Assembly (NCBI GenBank): GCA_003963305.1
Contig: RXJR01000018.1
Location: 254,247-318,246, forward strand
Origin: Candidatus Melainabacteria bacterium
GTDB taxonomy: Bacteria; Cyanobacteriota; Vampirovibrionia; Obscuribacterales; Obscuribacteraceae
Direction: 5' to 3'
Length of the DNA stretch: 64,000 nt
Below, piece after piece: positions 51,838 to 61,427 of the stretch (position 1 is its first letter; every line of letters begins with the position of its first letter). The translations under genes were made by a program, and so were the position numbers. The notes under the pieces are model-generated. The model made no database searches. It was not told the origin of the DNA and saw only the letters and a program-made list of their open reading frames with translations.

Positions 51838-54800
51838 ATGAAACCTGCAACCGGCAAACGCAAAATGCTCTCGCTACAGGCTGTGCAAGAAGCCAGCAGC
51901 GAACCAGTTTATAGACGGGGCGTGCAATATTATCGCCGCAAGAAAGTTCTCAAATACGAGGAGCTCGAGGGTGGAACCAAGATCGAGGCTCTTGTAATCG
52001 GTTCGGAGCCGCAGCCCTACAAGGTTGTCGCCACTATCGACGACTCGGGAACGTTCAAAGCCGAGTGCTCATGCCCATACTTCGAGGAAGTATGCAAACA
52101 CTCCGTAGCAGTTTTGCTCACCAGCATTGCCAAAGCCAATCCTGGTATTCGCTTCGACCTCAATGACGACCGCCCTGCTCGTGAACCTGGAGAGCGTGGT
52201 CCTAAAGCAAAGGAGTTGCTTGATGACCCGCGTGTGCCGGGAGTTGTGCGAGAGGTCGATGATTTCACGCTTGGTCTTTTAGTTCTGGAGAAACCACTGG
52301 CCTTGATTGTCGGCACTCTTCCCGAAGAAGTGCAGGGCAAGGTCAATATTCTCAAAGTTCCGCCTGAGGTCTTAAACATTCTCGAGCCTGAATCGCGAAT
52401 GCATAAGCTGGCCAAATATCTCACCAGTCTTCCGCAGAGCACAAAGGGGACGGCTGGCGGTCATCGCATACCGCGCGGGGAAGAGGGCGTCGTGATTGGA
52501 CACCTCAGTCTCTGCGCCAATCTCGTTAATGCCGCTGACGGAAAGCCAATTACATTTTCGCCCACTCCGCTCAAACCTCGCATTGTTCTTTCCGAAACTG
52601 AAAGCGGCGAGTTGCTTTTGCGCATCGAGGCGCTCGATGATAGCGGCGAACCCGTGACACATCCGGTTTTCTTCTTTGGCACGTCTTGCTGGGTGCTTTC
52701 TCAAAATGTTTTGTACAACATCGACGTCAGCGCCTTGCATAAGCTGTTTCCGTTTTTCGATGCACATGGGCAGATGACGGTTAAGCTGGAGGTCGTTCCC
52801 AAGTTCCTCGCTGTCGACCTGCCGATTTTTCTAAAGCGGCTCAACGTCCGCCTTGATGAAGCATCTGCGCCGTTCCCGATCTCGGTTGTTGAGCCACCAC
52901 GCGTGGTGATAAAAGTTTCGGAGCGCAAAGCACCGTCGACGCAACCGGGCGGAACCCATACAACTACTCTGGAAGTCTGTCTCGGATTTGGCTACGGTAA
53001 CCTCGTCATGCCTTCTCGTGATGAGACCAGTGCCGTGGAAGCGGAGCAGTATACTCGCACCATATCCGATACCGGGCAGAGCGTCTGGGTGAAAAGGCTC
53101 TGGGAGCAAGAGAGTCAGGTGCGCCGATTCTTATCCAACTTGCAGCCGCAGCGCACCATCGCCGACAGGTTCTTCTTTGTGGAAGAACCGGCACTGGACG
53201 TGCTTTATCACTTGCAGTCCGAGCAATATGCCGATTGGGATATCACCGGGCTTGATACTCTCAAGCATTATCTGGTCAACAAAGATCCTCTGAGATTAGA
53301 AGCCAAGCTTTCTCTCAAGAAAGACTCCTTTAAGTTCGACTTCGACTTGCAGACCTTTGCGGGCGCTGAGCCTGTGCCGTTTGGATTGGTCATTGAATCG
53401 CTTTTCCGCAATCGCAATTTCCTTAAAGTTGAAAATAAGAACGTCAAGCTGCCTACCACAACACTGCTTAGCTTGATGAAGTCGATCGGTCAGAGCAAGG
53501 ATGCCTCGCGTCCTTTGTACCAGGCGTTGCCCATAGCCCATGCACTGGAGACGCACGATATAACAATCGACGCCGATAAGGGCTTCCAGGAATTCATTCA
53601 TCGCATTCACAACTTCAAAGAGTTGGAACCGATGAAACTCGATCCTAACTTCAAGGGCGAGCTCCGCGACTATCAAAAGGAAGGTACGAACTGGCTTTCA
53701 TTCCTTCGCGAATATGGACTGGCTGGTATCCTCGCTGACGACATGGGTTTGGGAAAAACTATTCAGACCCTGGCCCTTCTGCTCACCCATCATAAGAAAG
53801 GAAAACGTCCGCCGTCACTGGTTGTTGCCCCCACTTCGGTTGTCTACAACTGGCTCAGTGAGGCTGAGAAGTTTGCCCCCACCCTTAATACAGCTTTGTT
53901 CTTAGGACGTGACAGAGGCGAGCTTTTAAAAACTCTTTCCAAAGAGAATGCTAAAAAGCCGGATGTTATCTTCACTACATACGGTATCATTCGCCGCGAC
54001 TACGAAACGCTCAAGAATATCCAGTTCGAATTTTTGATTCTCGATGAAGCGCAAAACATCAAGAATCCGGAGTCGGTTGGTGCGATTGCAGCCAAGGCTT
54101 TGAAGTCGTTCCATCGTCTGGCTCTCTCTGGTACACCAGTAGAAAACAGACTGAAAGAATTGTGGTCTTTGTTCGACTTCTTGATGCCGGAATTTCTCAG
54201 CACTTACAAAGATTTCAACGAAGTATACGAGCGTCCAATCGAAGCCGGTGTCGAGGGAGCGGGGCAGAAGCTGCGTAAGATCGTGCATCCGTTTATTTTG
54301 CGCCGCTTGAAGAGCCAGGTCGAAACTGAATTGCCGGAACGCACCGATATCATCAACCTGTGCGAGCTGGAAGACGATCAGCGCTCACTTTACCTCGACG
54401 TTCTCGACGAGTGCCGTCAGAAAGTGTTCAGCGAAATTGCCAGCCGTGGTATCAAGCGCTCCTCTATATCTGTGCTTGCCGCTTTGCTCCGGTTGCGGCA
54501 GGTCTGCTGCGATCCGCGCTTGTTGAAAGATCACGAAGGTGCAGTGCCGGGTTCTGCGAAGTTGAACTCTCTCGTGCATATGATCTCCGAAGTTGTAGAC
54601 GAAGGGCACAAGATACTTATCTTCAGTCAGTTTGTCGGCATGCTTACGCTGATTCGCGCCGAGCTGGAGAAAGTCGGTTACGATTACGAGTATCTTGATG
54701 GTCAAACGCCTGCCCAGGAACGTCTTGAGCGCGTCAATCGCTTCAACGCCGATGCGAAGATTCCAATCTTCTTGATCAGCTTGAAGGCTGGCGGTACCGG

Positions 54801-55068
54801 TTTGAACTTGACTGGCGCGGATTATGTCATTCACTACGATCCGTGGTGGAACCCAGCCGTGGAAAACCAGGCAACAGACCGAGCTCATCGTATCGGGCAG
54901 ACTCGACATGTCTTCAACTACAAATTGATCACGCGCGGAACTGTAGAAGAGAAAATACTTGCATTGCAGCGTAAGAAAAAGGAGTTGGCTGACCTGATCA
55001 TAGGCGGCGACGACAGTGTGGCTAAGGAACTGACCCAGGAGGATCTGGAGTTCCTCTTCTCGTTCTAG
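51838..55068 (+). CDS. SWIM zinc-finger SNF2-family helicase
   Basis: A 1076-residue protein. Residues ~60-105 hold a SWIM finger, AECSCPYFEEVCKHSVAVLL (CxC...CxH). A ~500-residue middle region is family-specific. The SNF2 helicase lies at ~600-1060: LRDYQKEGTNWLSFL, Walker A LADDMGLGKTIQTL, LVVAPTSVVYNW, box II FLILDEAQNIKNP (DEAQ, as usual in bacterial SNF2), ALSGTPVENRLKELWSLFDF, then the C-terminal helicase part FSQFVGMLTLI, GGTGLNLTGADYVIHYDPWWNPAVENQATDRAHRIGQ. It probably translocates on duplex DNA to remodel protein-DNA complexes, as bacterial RapA/HepA-like proteins do. AGGAG lies 4 nt before the ATG. Monocistronic. Confidence 0.93.
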   Translation: MKPATGKRKMLSLQAVQEASSEPVYRRGVQYYRRKKVLKYEELEGGTKIEALVIGSEPQPYKVVATIDDSGTFKAECSCPYFEEVCKHSVAVLLTSIAKANPGIRFDLNDDRPAREPGERGPKAKELLDDPRVPGVVREVDDFTLGLLVLEKPLALIVGTLPEEVQGKVNILKVPPEVLNILEPESRMHKLAKYLTSLPQSTKGTAGGHRIPRGEEGVVIGHLSLCANLVNAADGKPITFSPTPLKPRIVLSETESGELLLRIEALDDSGEPVTHPVFFFGTSCWVLSQNVLYNIDVSALHKLFPFFDAHGQMTVKLEVVPKFLAVDLPIFLKRLNVRLDEASAPFPISVVEPPRVVIKVSERKAPSTQPGGTHTTTLEVCLGFGYGNLVMPSRDETSAVEAEQYTRTISDTGQSVWVKRLWEQESQVRRFLSNLQPQRTIADRFFFVEEPALDVLYHLQSEQYADWDITGLDTLKHYLVNKDPLRLEAKLSLKKDSFKFDFDLQTFAGAEPVPFGLVIESLFRNRNFLKVENKNVKLPTTTLLSLMKSIGQSKDASRPLYQALPIAHALETHDITIDADKGFQEFIHRIHNFKELEPMKLDPNFKGELRDYQKEGTNWLSFLREYGLAGILADDMGLGKTIQTLALLLTHHKKGKRPPSLVVAPTSVVYNWLSEAEKFAPTLNTALFLGRDRGELLKTLSKENAKKPDVIFTTYGIIRRDYETLKNIQFEFLILDEAQNIKNPESVGAIAAKALKSFHRLALSGTPVENRLKELWSLFDFLMPEFLSTYKDFNEVYERPIEAGVEGAGQKLRKIVHPFILRRLKSQVETELPERTDIINLCELEDDQRSLYLDVLDECRQKVFSEIASRGIKRSSISVLAALLRLRQVCCDPRLLKDHEGAVPGSAKLNSLVHMISEVVDEGHKILIFSQFVGMLTLIRAELEKVGYDYEYLDGQTPAQERLERVNRFNADAKIPIFLISLKAGGTGLNLTGADYVIHYDPWWNPAVENQATDRAHRIGQTRHVFNYKLITRGTVEEKILALQRKKKELADLIIGGDDSVAKELTQEDLEFLFSF

Positions 55069-55232
55069 CAGTTTCTCGATATTTAACGGCGATCAATCGC
55101 TGCACCAGGGCGCAAAATTCCTCACTGATTGGCTAACATCGCGCGTGATGCCTACTCAATCAGCAATTCGAGTATCTGAAGATGGTTGCTAATCAAAGTA
55201 TTCAAGTCTTTAAAACTTAAGTGGAGATGATC

Positions 55233-55454
55233 GTGCGTTATCGCATCTGGTCAATCTGTGTGGTTATCATTCTGTGTTCGCTGATCTGGTTTTCTCAGCC
55301 TGAAGGTAGTAAGCGAATCCAGATCGTGTCAGCTATTGGGATTATTTTTGCAGTAGGTTGGGTTGGAACGTTTGCGGCAGTGCCGATGTTGAACAGCGCC
55401 ATTGAGAAGATGGAATTGGAAGATAAGCGACGCGATAAAAGTGGTAAGCGTTAG
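55233..55454 (+). CDS. Small membrane protein with two transmembrane helices
   Basis: About 73 residues. GTG 55233 is preferred over the in-frame GTG at 55221 because GGAG (55223-55226) lies 6 nt before it. Two hydrophobic segments (IWSICVVIILCSLIWF and VSAIGIIFAVGWVGTFAAVPML) are separated by a basic loop (QPEGSKRIQ), and the tail is charged (EKMELEDKRRDKSGKR). No known family. It is convergent with the TPR gene at 55488. Confidence 0.55.
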   Translation: MRYRIWSICVVIILCSLIWFSQPEGSKRIQIVSAIGIIFAVGWVGTFAAVPMLNSAIEKMELEDKRRDKSGKR

Positions 55455-55487
55455 AGACGCTCTACCAGAATTCTTTTCTGTACTGAA

Positions 55488-56285
55488 TCAATTGTCTGTT
55501 TGGGCAATCTCTACTTTAGTAAATAGATCGTAGACTCTGGCTCCGCTGGACTTACGTTTGGTTTCGGGAGCGAGAATCTCCAATTTTTCTTTCATGTCGA
55601 TCTGCTCCATTGCCAGTCCTCGATTGTGCACAGCTTCTTCGCACTGCGGTTGCAATTCCAGCGTTTGATTGTAATCAGCAATTGCCTTCTCATACTGACC
55701 CGTTTTGTGATACGCCAGAGCGCGACTGAAAACCACTGTGGCGTCTTGAGGGTTGAGTTTCAGAGCCTGCGAAAAGTCTTCGATTGTTTTATCGTATTGT
55801 CCTAGTTCATCGGATGCAACGGCGCGGCAAATATAACTGTTCGGGTCTTTGGGATCGATTTCTATGGCTTTGCTTAAGTCTGTAATCGCTTGTGCAAAAT
55901 CGCGCAAATCGCATCGCGCCGAAGCCCGCTCTGAATAGGCGATTGCCAACGTCGGGTTTAATGCGATTGCCCTTGTGCAGTCTTCAATAACATTCTCGGG
56001 CTGATTTAGTTCGGAGAAAATCAAGGCGCGATGAATGTAGCACCAGGGATCGGAGGCATCAAGCGTGACTGCTTCGTTGCAATCAGCAAGAGCTTCTTTG
56101 ATGTTTCCGAGCATGTTGTGAGTGAAAGCTCGCTGGTATAAAACCCTGGCAATGTCTGGTGAGAGGCTGAGCGCATAGTTGAAGTGCTTGAGAGCTTCTT
56201 CAGGTTGCCGAAGTTTCAGGCATAATAAACCTGTTGAATAGGCGCTTGCTGCTTCAGCTGCTGATTTAGTCATTGCGGGAATCAT
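55488..56285 (-). CDS. TPR-repeat protein
   Basis: 265 residues, almost entirely tetratricopeptide repeats (about six, residues 10-235), for example YSTGLLCLKLRQPEEALKHFNYALSLSP and FSRALAYHKTGQYEKAIADYNQTLELQP. There is no signal peptide or transmembrane segment, so a cytoplasmic scaffold is expected. AGAGG abuts the first ATG (56285), so the ATG four codons later could be used instead. No functional link to its neighbours is evident. Confidence 0.85.
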   Translation of the reverse strand: MIPAMTKSAAEAASAYSTGLLCLKLRQPEEALKHFNYALSLSPDIARVLYQRAFTHNMLGNIKEALADCNEAVTLDASDPWCYIHRALIFSELNQPENVIEDCTRAIALNPTLAIAYSERASARCDLRDFAQAITDLSKAIEIDPKDPNSYICRAVASDELGQYDKTIEDFSQALKLNPQDATVVFSRALAYHKTGQYEKAIADYNQTLELQPQCEEAVHNRGLAMEQIDMKEKLEILAPETKRKSSGARVYDLFTKVEIAQTDN

Positions 56286-56336
56286 CCTCTGCCTGCGATC
56301 TTAATTTTAGCGTAAATGGTTGCTGTAGACTATTCG

Positions 56337-58391
56337 TTACCTGGTGATGGTGCGGTACAGGCTTTCGGCAAATTGAGAACGCGTTACAACTGCAGTTTCG
56401 TTATCTTCGGACTCCTCAAACATATGTTTTGTTGTTTTGCATAACTGGCGAATGAATGCTTTTGTGGCCTGTTTATTCAGCTCGTATTCTTTCAGTTTCT
56501 CGGTGGGGTAAATTTTAGCAATTGCAGCGCACACCTCTTCCTCTGTCACAGGCTCGTCTGGTCGGAAGCTCAGTTCTTCTGTGCTGCCCTGAAAGACTCT
56601 GGTTGCGGCTAAATATTGTATGGCGGCGAAGTTCTGATGGTCAGTCGATACATCGTCAAACCAGTAAATGGGAGCGCCGCGTTCGACCAGTTCTTTCTGC
56701 AGATTGCGCAGCTTATTGATATCGTTCAGGTAGTCTTTGGCTTCATCACGCTCTTTGCACATGTGCGCCGCCAGTACACCCTGCGCTTCACCGATTGCCC
56801 ATTCGATCGGATGCAGGCGATAGGCACCATTTGTGATGTGGGTCACCCCGAGATTCTTGCACGCCGGCAACAAATTCACTGCATCGTTTGGAATCAATGC
56901 CGATAGCGAAATTTGAAAGGGCGAAGTTTGCTGCGCGGCGCCAGGCACTTCCTGATGCCCGTGAATGTCGACCGGGTAAAGCCCGATGCCAACTGTGTCT
57001 TCAAAGGAGGTGGCGCGGGGCAGGTCGTTTGAACTGGCGACGATATCCTTTTCGACGATTTGCTTTATCGGTTTGATGCGGCGTGATTCTCTGATGTAGG
57101 GAAATTTCGATAAACCATCTTGAGTAGCCAGAACATCAGTACGTAGCATCAATTCGGGATATCCCTTACCGCCGTCGTCACGATCGACCTCAGTCTGCAG
57201 CCAGTAGAGAAATCCGAGACTGAGCAATTTTGCTCGCGCTAAGCGCTCTGCCTGTGTCTGGGCGGATTTGTCTATTATGTTTTCGCCGCGCAGATCGTTG
57301 CTGTCCCAATTGATCATGGAAAGATCGACGGGATAGTGAGGATCTTCGAAAAATGTTTTGTCGATCAAACGTCGATATGTCCAGAACGGCAGTAATTCCG
57401 TCTCCGAACCGTCTTCGTTTTTACGAAAGGCTGATTCGAACATTTTCCAGCCTTGTAGAGAGAACTTCCCTTTTTCATTGAACTGATCATAGAATTTCGG
57501 TTTTTCGATAACATGGTGCTCGCCGGGGCGGTATTCGATTACAAAAGGAAAGACGAAATCCTGTACGTTTTCAGGGTCGCCTTGCGCCGGCGCGTGAGCT
57601 TCATTTGTAGCGCCGGCGGAGTCGGAGCCGCTGGCGTAACTCAATCCGCATAAAGGCAGCATGTCACCGAGTTCGGTGGCATCAATAAATACTTTTGCTT
57701 CGAACCTCGTGATCTCTCCGCTGATAAGGTCGATCGTCTCGATGGCTTCGACTGTCTTGCGACCATCTTTGTTTATCTTGCATTCGGCAGAGACAGGCTT
57801 GTGTCTCAAATACGTGGAAAGTCTGCCTGCTGATTCAGCCGGTTCCAGCCGTTTCTTCAAGAGGTCCAGGCAAACTTCAGGCTCGAAAGCCAACCTGCTT
57901 ACCCAGCAATTTCCTGGATCCAGATATTTCTTCGATGCACCAGTCGGCGAGAGTTTTCTGCTCGTTTTGTAAAATTCTCGAATATCGCGTCTGAGATCCT
58001 GATATCGCTTGCAAGCACCGCTTGTTTCGACCAGATAATTTTCATCCAGCGCAGAAACACCCTGGGCGGTCATTTGCCCGCCCAGCCAGTCTGTTTCCTC
58101 AGTCAGGCATATTTTTAAGCCCTTGTACTTTGACTCCAGCGCGGAGATTGCTGCCGCCGCTCCGCCTGTGCCACCACCTATGATGACTATGTCGCATTTG
58201 ACCGTATAGTCAGGTCTGGATGTTGATACTTTTCGAATCGATTGAGCAGGTTTCTCCGTTGATATGCTCTGCACGTCCACAACTTCTGTGAGACGGGCTC
58301 GTGTCTGATCTTGGTGCGCTGCCATGGCGAATTCCCCGGAAAAAATTAAAAATGATACTGTCAAGCCTACCGAAAGTGAACGCCGAATCAC
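56337..58391 (-). CDS. Exported FAD-dependent oxidoreductase with SLH-like C-terminus
   Basis: A 684-residue protein. The signal peptide is SLSVGLTVSFLIFSGEFAMA. The FAD-binding Rossmann motif VKCDIVIIGGGTGGAAAAISALE is at ~residues 63-85, followed by CLTEETDWLGGQMTAQGVSALDE, and family-typical FIDATELGDMLPLCGL and LLPACKNLGVTHITNGAYRLHPIEWAIGEAQG. It belongs to the FAD_oxidored (PF12831) type. The last ~90 residues (YLAATRVFQGSTEELSFRPDEPVTEEEVCAAIAK... VTRSQFAESLYRTI) resemble S-layer-homology segments. Substrate unknown. GTG start with GGAGG about 10 nt upstream. The promoter region lies in the gap to the divergent kdsC gene. Confidence 0.85.
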   Translation of the reverse strand: MIRRSLSVGLTVSFLIFSGEFAMAAHQDQTRARLTEVVDVQSISTEKPAQSIRKVSTSRPDYTVKCDIVIIGGGTGGAAAAISALESKYKGLKICLTEETDWLGGQMTAQGVSALDENYLVETSGACKRYQDLRRDIREFYKTSRKLSPTGASKKYLDPGNCWVSRLAFEPEVCLDLLKKRLEPAESAGRLSTYLRHKPVSAECKINKDGRKTVEAIETIDLISGEITRFEAKVFIDATELGDMLPLCGLSYASGSDSAGATNEAHAPAQGDPENVQDFVFPFVIEYRPGEHHVIEKPKFYDQFNEKGKFSLQGWKMFESAFRKNEDGSETELLPFWTYRRLIDKTFFEDPHYPVDLSMINWDSNDLRGENIIDKSAQTQAERLARAKLLSLGFLYWLQTEVDRDDGGKGYPELMLRTDVLATQDGLSKFPYIRESRRIKPIKQIVEKDIVASSNDLPRATSFEDTVGIGLYPVDIHGHQEVPGAAQQTSPFQISLSALIPNDAVNLLPACKNLGVTHITNGAYRLHPIEWAIGEAQGVLAAHMCKERDEAKDYLNDINKLRNLQKELVERGAPIYWFDDVSTDHQNFAAIQYLAATRVFQGSTEELSFRPDEPVTEEEVCAAIAKIYPTEKLKEYELNKQATKAFIRQLCKTTKHMFEESEDNETAVVTRSQFAESLYRTITR

Positions 58392-58494
58392 TGAACTTCG
58401 ACCTCCTGACAGCGGCGAAAATTTTATCGACTAGTCTAGCGATAATTCGAGTCAATTGCCCGGTACAATGCACATGTTCACTCTAAGGGTAACA

Positions 58495-59082
58495 ATGTCG
58501 ATGAATAAACTTACTATTACTGATATCAAGAATCGAGCCGCTAACATCAAATTGCTTTTGATGGATGTTGATGGCGTCTTCACCGACGGCACCCTTTACT
58601 ATTTCCCCGGCCCTGACGGTAAGGTGGTTGAGTTCAAGGGGTTCAATTCGCATGACGGTCTTGGTTTTCACATGCTCCACGATGCCGGTCTTAAGTCTGG
58701 GCTGATCAGCGGCAGAGAGTCTCCTGCGGTTGTGGAAAGGGCAAAAATTCTGAATATCGCCTATGTCTATCAAGGACATTTGGAAAAGGAAGCCTCGTAC
58801 AACGAAATTCTCAAAGATGCCAAACTGAAAGAAGAACAGGTGGCTTTCATTGGTGATGATTTTACTGATGCACCGCTTATGGTGCGCAGTGGGCTGTCGA
58901 TTGCAGTCGCTAATGCGCGGCAAGAACTCCGTGCCATGGCGCATTACACGACTGAGGCACCAGGCGGGGATGGCGCTGTGAGAGAGGTGATTGAGTTGCT
59001 GCTCAAGTCTCAGAATCTCTGGCAAGGCGTGCTGGAAAAATATAAGCTTAGCGAAACCAAGAAAAAGACCATCGGTTTGTAG
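58495..59082 (+). CDS. kdsC: KdsC-like 3-deoxy-manno-octulosonate-8-phosphate phosphatase (HAD)
   Basis: 195 residues, matching KdsC. The HAD motif I is LLLMDVDGVFTDGTLYYFPG with two catalytic Asp; FNSHDGLGFHMLHDAGLKSGLISGRESPAVVERAK, YQGHLEKEASYNEIL and AFIGDDFTDAPLMVRSGLSIAVANA follow, with C-terminal GGDGAVREVIELLL. It hydrolyses Kdo-8-phosphate in lipopolysaccharide biosynthesis. ATG 58495 was chosen because AAGGG sits 7-8 nt upstream. No other Kdo or lipid A gene is in the window. Related HAD phosphatases also act on sialic-acid-type substrates, so the exact substrate is not proven. Confidence 0.85.
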   Translation: MSMNKLTITDIKNRAANIKLLLMDVDGVFTDGTLYYFPGPDGKVVEFKGFNSHDGLGFHMLHDAGLKSGLISGRESPAVVERAKILNIAYVYQGHLEKEASYNEILKDAKLKEEQVAFIGDDFTDAPLMVRSGLSIAVANARQELRAMAHYTTEAPGGDGAVREVIELLLKSQNLWQGVLEKYKLSETKKKTIGL

Positions 59083-59112
59083 AAAACAGCTCTATCGGTT
59101 TTTGCTTCTTTA

Positions 59113-61230
59113 TCAGGCAGCACGCTGTGATCGCAAAAAGGCGTACTTATTGACGTCAATACCGGCTGTATTGGCAGACAGATTGGTTTTAATCGTTTTG
59201 CTGGACAGGCTTCTGTTGGCGGTTTCAAGAGCTGCATCGAGGCTTGCTCCAGTCTTCATCAGCGATTGGGCGACTTCCAAATTGCCGTTTGCCATGCAGT
59301 TTCCGACTAATGACTGTACATCGCAGATGCTGGACTGCAGCAGTGCTATGTCGTCAAAGGTGATGGTGCCACTGGCTGCTTTTCCGGCCACTGCGCTGGC
59401 GATGGTCAGGGCGGCAGCGAGCGCGGACGATGCCTGCTGCTCGATTGATTCGTGATTGGTCGCTGAACGCGCTACGGTTCCGTCTGCCAGTGTGACGGTG
59501 CCATCATGATTGAATTTGGTTCCGTCTGCGAATTGAATATCATTGTTGGCTGAGACCTTGATGCCGTTGCTGGTGGCAATACTTCCATCTCTGCCGATGA
59601 AGTCGTGTGTGACTCTATCAGTGGTGCCTTCTTTGGTTGTGATTACGTCGTCGGTGGTAACTGATTTGTCGTCGATTGTTACGATCGGCTTAGGCTGTTC
59701 GCCTGGTTTTGCGTCAGGCTCAGCAAGAGTGCTTTTGTGTGATTGCCATTCGTAAGTTGATTGGTAGCCTCCGAGCAAACGCGATGTCGATGAATCGTTG
59801 CCGGTAGTGACCATGGTCACTTCGACTTTTCTTGGTGCGATTTGCAATACTGTGTTGGAGCCGTCTGGCGCAGGAACTGGCTCGTCGACTATTTCGTCGG
59901 TTCCGCCTACGACTTTGCCGTTGCGCACGGTTAAAAAGGCGCCGTCTCCAAGGTGCAACTTGTTGTCTTGATCGATGCCGCTCAGCATTGTCACCGCTCG
60001 TTTCACTGGAGCAGTCAGTGTTTCGCTGTTGACTTCAATCTCTTGCGAGACTCCATTTTCGATCAGGTAGATCTTGTGGTCTTGCGCTTTGCGCACAACA
60101 GTTGTTTGACCGATTTGAACGAACGCATCGCTGGATGCCATCATGCCAACGGTTTCGCCCGATGCCAGTGTTCTGGACACGCCGTCGCTGTAGACGTCCC
60201 ACTCTTTTCCAGATGGGACTGTTCTGTTTCTGCCGCAGCGGACATGATCCATAATGCGACCCGACAGGTGCCGTCTCATCTGGTCACCATTTGCCAGGGT
60301 CTGGTCTTCTTCTTGAACTTCGCTGGCGATGACGGATACTGGTCTTGTGCCTATTAATGTGCCGTCTTTGTTGTAGATTTTGTATTCGCCGTTCTCTTCA
60401 ACAACTCGCACGCCTTGCTTCGTATTCCATTCCTGGGTCTGGGTGTTGCTGTTCTGTTGATAAGCTATCCGGTCGCCAACTTGCTCTTTGACGGTTCCGG
60501 TTTCTGTATCCTTCACTATTTTGCGATCGCCACGCTGAATCTCTGTATGACCGCCTGTTTGCGTGGTTACGGTACCATCCGATTCGGTGTGAGTGGCGGT
60601 ATCGCCTTCAATCTTTGTTTGACCTGCCTTAACGGGCTCTCTGGTTGTGTCGGCAGAGTTTGCCAGTTTTGTGTCGAATGAGGTGCGCTGAAATTCAACT
60701 CCGTTTGCATCAATCTGTGCCGCTGGGATGGTTGCTTCGGCTGGTTTGGATGTGGGCTGATTGTTTTCGGTCTTTGTGGCTCCGCCCTTGAGCAGGATCT
60801 CTTTCCATTCGTCTTTTGAAACTACGTTGAAGATTTCGTCTTTTTTGTGTGGTTGAACTGCGCTTTCTACTGCGGTAGCTGCGCCGACAAGTGCGCCCAG
60901 CCCGGGAATCATCGAGGCCAGGCTTGTCGTGGTTGCGACTTTGAAAATGTCTCCTGATATGCTGCTTTTGAATACGTTTTCTCCGACTGCAACCAGTGAC
61001 TTGGCTTCTGCGATGCCTGGCAGAAGCGATGCCACGGGAGTGTGCAGGAAGACTTCGGGAAGGTGGGCAGTCGTGTCGAGTACTTTCTTTCCGGCGCTGG
61101 CCAGTGTGCCCAAGCCATTTTCTGCAACTTTTTCGACAGAACTAGCCAGGTTCAAACCCTCGTTGGCGGCAGAGCCAGCCAGGTTTAACCCTTCTGAGGC
61201 TACGTTTTTGATGCTGTCGAGGATGCTCAT
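59113..61230 (-). CDS. Large protein of unknown function with 'DGT'-type repeats
   Basis: 705 residues, no family recognised. The N-terminal ~60 residues are an amphipathic Ala/Leu/Ser helix region with a repeated SEGLNLAGSAANEGLNLASS motif. A hydrophobic helix with GLGALVGAATAV follows. The central part is Thr/Asp/Gly-rich with beta-turn repeats (GDTATHTESDGTVTTQTGG; YNKDGTLIGTRP; FADGTKFNHDGTVTLADGTVA), resembling parallel-beta or YD-like surface proteins. The C-terminal ~130 residues are helical. There is no classical signal peptide. The repeats suggest an extended surface or effector-like protein, but no function can be assigned. It ends convergent with kdsC. Confidence 0.6.
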   Translation of the reverse strand: MSILDSIKNVASEGLNLAGSAANEGLNLASSVEKVAENGLGTLASAGKKVLDTTAHLPEVFLHTPVASLLPGIAEAKSLVAVGENVFKSSISGDIFKVATTTSLASMIPGLGALVGAATAVESAVQPHKKDEIFNVVSKDEWKEILLKGGATKTENNQPTSKPAEATIPAAQIDANGVEFQRTSFDTKLANSADTTREPVKAGQTKIEGDTATHTESDGTVTTQTGGHTEIQRGDRKIVKDTETGTVKEQVGDRIAYQQNSNTQTQEWNTKQGVRVVEENGEYKIYNKDGTLIGTRPVSVIASEVQEEDQTLANGDQMRRHLSGRIMDHVRCGRNRTVPSGKEWDVYSDGVSRTLASGETVGMMASSDAFVQIGQTTVVRKAQDHKIYLIENGVSQEIEVNSETLTAPVKRAVTMLSGIDQDNKLHLGDGAFLTVRNGKVVGGTDEIVDEPVPAPDGSNTVLQIAPRKVEVTMVTTGNDSSTSRLLGGYQSTYEWQSHKSTLAEPDAKPGEQPKPIVTIDDKSVTTDDVITTKEGTTDRVTHDFIGRDGSIATSNGIKVSANNDIQFADGTKFNHDGTVTLADGTVARSATNHESIEQQASSALAAALTIASAVAGKAASGTITFDDIALLQSSICDVQSLVGNCMANGNLEVAQSLMKTGASLDAALETANRSLSSKTIKTNLSANTAGIDVNKYAFLRSQRAA

Positions 61231-61427
61231 CGGGTCATGAACCTTGGTCGGGCGGCATAATTAGCTGAGTGCCGACCGTATATATGCGAATTGGCGGACA
61301 TTTGGACAAAAGTTCGCGGCGTTACGGCGAACGTTTCTTTTGCGCCGCACTGTGAGGCTTTGGGCACATTAAATAAATCACGGTTGGATATACTGATTGC
61401 AGAACCTTCAGGTATAGGACCGAACTG

